Assembly: GCA_004151065.3 (NCBI GenBank)
Contig: NWUY0300020660.1
Span: 18,051 to 28,243, forward strand
DNA from: Larix sibirica
Taxonomy: Eukaryota; Streptophyta; Pinopsida; Pinales; Pinaceae
Length of the DNA: 10,193 nucleotides
Direction of reading: 5' to 3'
The first letter of the stretch is position 1, and each line of letters begins with the position of its first letter. Position numbers and translations under genes: made by a program. Shown piece by piece: positions 8,021-10,193 of this stretch. The notes under the pieces were generated by a model that saw only the letters and a list, made by a program, of their open reading frames with translations, ran no database searches and was not told the DNA's origin.

Positions 8021-9232
8021 GTGAGAGTATTGTTGAGGTTGAAGCAAGGATCCATTGTTATGTTTGAGAATCAAAAGAAATAAACCCAAAATGGTCTAGT
8101 AAACTCTTGGTTAGTAACAAAAATCAAAACAAAAAAAATGAAATAAATAGATGGGTGAGAGATAAACCAAACAAGATTGAACAAGAGTATGCCAAACCAA
8201 ATTTTTATCGCCTGGTAGTCTATATAAATACAATAGTGTCACCTAGGAGGTGCACGATTCAATGGAAGCCAACAATCTACCTTAGGGAGGTCATTTTTGT
8301 CCACATAATTGCAAGATAACTAGGAGAGAAAAATGGATAAACACTTTCTTCTTAGGGGAAGAGAGCAAGGGAGATTTTTCTATTCCAATGTGAGGGAGGA
8401 ATGAGATTGAAAGAGAAGATCTCAATGTGATTCCAACATCATAACATTGCTCTGATTTCTTCCTCTAGAATTCTTTCCCATGGATTCCTTGTATAAGCCA
8501 AAGGGCGGCAAAGAAACAACAAGATCCAAATGTGAACTCTCTTCCTCTTTGAACTAGTTCCTAAGTACATGANTAGGGGTTATTCAGTGCTCCTGAGCAT
8601 GTGAGAGGTCCTAATTCAAATTTTGGAGCCAAGAGAGCCATTTTGAGCCTTTAATACATCACATAATTTTGTGGTCCCACCATTTTACCATTCATCCAAG
8701 TTTCGAAGGTAAACTTCTGCGGGTTTGCATGGGTGACTGCCTAGATAAATCACACTATATAGAGGGAGTTTCCAGTGCTTATAGTCGAGATACTATCCCT
8801 TTAGTTTTTTTTATCATTTTAAGGCTCAGATTGTTTTTTGGATCTGATGAGGATGTCTTCGGTAAGCTACATTGTGTATGTTGATTACACGTTTTTGCAA
8901 GATTATCCTAAATTTCGCATGTATGCAATATTTAAGTGTTAGCAGATGCCCTTTGATGTATGAGGTTCAGAGAGTACTCTAGGGCCGATAATGCATCATT
9001 GTTTATTTTGTCTCCATGTTCTCATAAGTTCTCAAGAATTTGTGGGTGAAAAAGACTTGCTTGTGGGGGGAAGTTTTTGGTGATGACCGTTGAAGTTGTA
9101 AATAATATATGGCGTTTTATACAAACGATATAGGCATACCTATGCTCACTAAAATATCTCAAAATAGATTACAAAGAAGAGGGGACCAAGGGGTTGCCTC
9201 TTGATATGCCTACTGCAAGGATGAAGGTGGCT
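8021..9232. other. Non-coding stretch, probably old repeat
   Basis: Two plus-strand frames of about 70 codons (8107-8319, 8669-8884) lack recognisable domains; the first starts at TTG, not ATG, and begins in an A-rich tract, so both look like chance frames. The stretch includes a purine-rich block near 8350-8430 and the N at 8573. I see no clear repeat boundary. Confidence 0.4.
8573..8573. other. Ambiguous base (N)
   Basis: An isolated N in GTACATGANTAGGGG. Unlike the N at 1577, it lies at no visible repeat junction and is probably an unresolved base. Confidence 0.9.
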
Positions 9233-9463
9233 TCAATACTTGTATGAGTGAATAGATCTTGGAAGTGGTGTGATGCTCATGAATATCCAACAGGGGTGGG
9301 GGTATTGAATAGTAGTGAAGTTGTTGGGGAAATTCACTAGACTGGATGTGTTGTTACCAAGAATGATAAATTGAGGATTGCTACCATCTAAACATACGAC
9401 TCCACCTGATGTGATAGACTTGTTAGCATTGAGCAAAGGGGAGACCACTAAGTTAAGGAACAC
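9233..9463 (-). other. Short minus-strand reading frame, uncertain
   Basis: A 76-codon frame reads ...LVVSPLLNANKSITSGGVVC and ends RSIHSYKY before a stop. It has no ATG at its head (the first codon is GTG). The composition (N, S, P, T rich) looks somewhat protein-like. The frame at 9498-9689 lies just upstream on the same strand in a different phase, so the two could be a frameshifted remnant of one coding sequence. No family is recognised. Confidence 0.15.
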
Positions 9464-9497
9464 TAATGATATTCCTTACCCATTTTGAGGTGATCCC

Positions 9498-9689
9498 TTA
9501 TATTGATAGGAAGGGACCCCAAGGTACTATTTCAGATACTACAACTCTATGAATATGATGTGCTAATTTTGATGAGAGTTGAAGCAAATGATAATACATG
9601 GGTATTATCATGGAAACCAAGACCATTTTATAACCAATTGGGAGGTTGTCATACTTGATAGGATATTGGTTGATAAGCATGGGGTTCAT
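9498..9689 (-). other. Short minus-strand reading frame, uncertain
   Basis: A 63-codon frame reads MNPMLINQYPIKYDNLPIGY and ends EIVPWGPFLSI before a stop. It precedes 9233-9463 by 34 bases on the same strand. No domain is recognised. On the plus strand the same region gives short open stretches (for example VIDDIFLQLVMQGVMEGN around 9724-9777), so the coding strand, if any, is undecided. Confidence 0.13.
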
Positions 9690-9918
9690 GAATTCTCTTG
9701 ATCAATGTAAAAAGGGATGAGTAATTGATGACATCTTTCTTCAATTGGTGATGCAGGGTGTGATGGAGGGAAATCGAGTGCATATAAAGGGCTTTATTGG
9801 AGACACAATACTGGTGAGTTAAGATTAATGAAAAAATTGATAATGTTGAGGTTAGGTGGAATCAAAATACATCGATCAAGAGTGACTAATGGATGTTGAA
9901 AAAATAATAATGTGACAA

Positions 9919-10060
9919 GGTTCCCATGGTTTTGTGTGGACCGGGGAACCATTTGTACAAAAAGTATGGTTTGGGAGGTTCCCATGATTTTGAGTGGATC
10001 GAGGAACCAATTTGTATGGGCAGTATTCCCACGGTTTTGAGTGGATCGAGGAATCATTTT
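9919..10060. repeat. Three-unit tandem repeat with a hairpin in each unit
   Basis: Units begin at 9919, 9977 and 10024, so the spacings are 58 and 47 bases. Each has the core TTCCCA(T/C)G(G/A)TTTTG(A/T)GTGGA(T/C)CG followed by GGAA(C/T)CA. In unit 1 GGTTCCC (9919-9925) pairs with GGGAACC (9944-9950); in unit 2 GGTTCC (9977-9982) pairs with GGAACC (10003-10008); in unit 3 ATTCC (10025-10029) pairs with GGAAT (10050-10054). On the minus strand each unit can encode a (V/I)PRSTQN-like peptide, within an 87-codon frame at 9794-10057, which I take as a by-product of the repeat. Confidence 0.88.
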
Positions 10061-10086
10061 GATGATGAAGTTGTTAGAATTTCAAG

Positions 10087-10193
10087 TAATACTGAGAGTG
10101 GGGGGTGAATTAGTATTAGGCTATCTATTTAAAATTTTATCACTTAAAAATAGAATCATCAATGAAGACAGAACACATAATTTTATCGTGGAA
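10087..10193 (+). repeat. G-run dispersed plant repeat bracketed by an inverted repeat, truncated by the window end
   Basis: TAATACT (10087-10093) pairs with AGTATTA (10112-10118) around a GAGAGTGGGGGGTGAATT core. A string of the form CTGAGAGGGGGGTGAATCAGTA is one I associate with a very common dispersed plant repeat, often followed after tens of bases by AGAACACA...TTTTA(T/C)CGTGGAA, and exactly that order is seen here (GACAGAACACATAATTTTATCGTGGAA at the window end). The family name and element class are uncertain. The element runs off the window. Confidence 0.55.

Noticed and set aside
8107-8319. A 70-codon plus-strand frame with a basic, asparagine-rich start
   Set aside because: It begins at TTG, not ATG, and runs through an A-rich tract that produces Lys and Asn codons by composition; no domain or splice context was seen.
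9794-10057. An 87-codon minus-strand frame with repeated PRSTQN peptides as a repeat protein
   Set aside because: The peptide repeats follow directly from the DNA tandem array, and no longer frame or domain supports a protein.
1-10193. tRNA genes, rRNA, telomere repeats and CRISPR-like arrays
   Set aside because: I found no convincing A-box and B-box pair, no TTTAGGG arrays, and no regularly spaced identical repeats with unique spacers.

Overview
The window looks like non-genic, repeat-rich DNA from a large plant nuclear genome. A conifer or other gymnosperm is my best guess. The signs are high A+T content by eye, no long open reading frame (the longest is 119 codons), decayed long terminal repeat (LTR) fragments with a plant-type motif order, and two isolated N bases at 1577 and 8573. 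The organism is an inference; nothing here fixes the species. I found no intact gene, no tRNA or rRNA, no bacterial operon structure and no CRISPR array.

Positions 1-2815 hold the most structure. An (AT)n microsatellite is followed by an LTR-like segment with a TATA box near 422, a polyadenylation-like signal near 558 and a plant LTR-type motif at 581. About 1.07 kb of this material recurs downstream at 1739-2815. The two copies differ by roughly 10-15% by eye over most of their length, but their last 364 bases (1212-1575 and 2452-2815) are identical. Between the copies lie an N and a 163-base inverted LTR fragment (1578-1740), which with the start of the second copy makes a fold-back with 77-base arms and one mismatch. 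Because the exact repeat and the fold-back both abut the N, an assembly or library artefact is as likely as a recent in vivo template switch or gene conversion.

Positions 2816-7980 are mostly featureless. Exceptions are a hairpin pair near 3300, a short minus-strand candidate terminal exon near 4165-4373 with a good splice acceptor, a nearby minus-strand reading frame at 3810-4001, and two short plus-strand reading frames at 7104-7743. None has a product I recognise.

Positions 7981-10193 again look repeat-derived. They contain a nested inverted repeat at 7981-8020, two short minus-strand reading frames between 9233 and 9689, a three-unit tandem array at 9919-10060 whose units each form a small hairpin, and a G-run element bracketed by an inverted repeat at 10087-10118. 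That last element resembles a widespread dispersed plant repeat that appears to continue past the window end. No genes work together here in a way the sequence supports; the story is repeat turnover and rearrangement.
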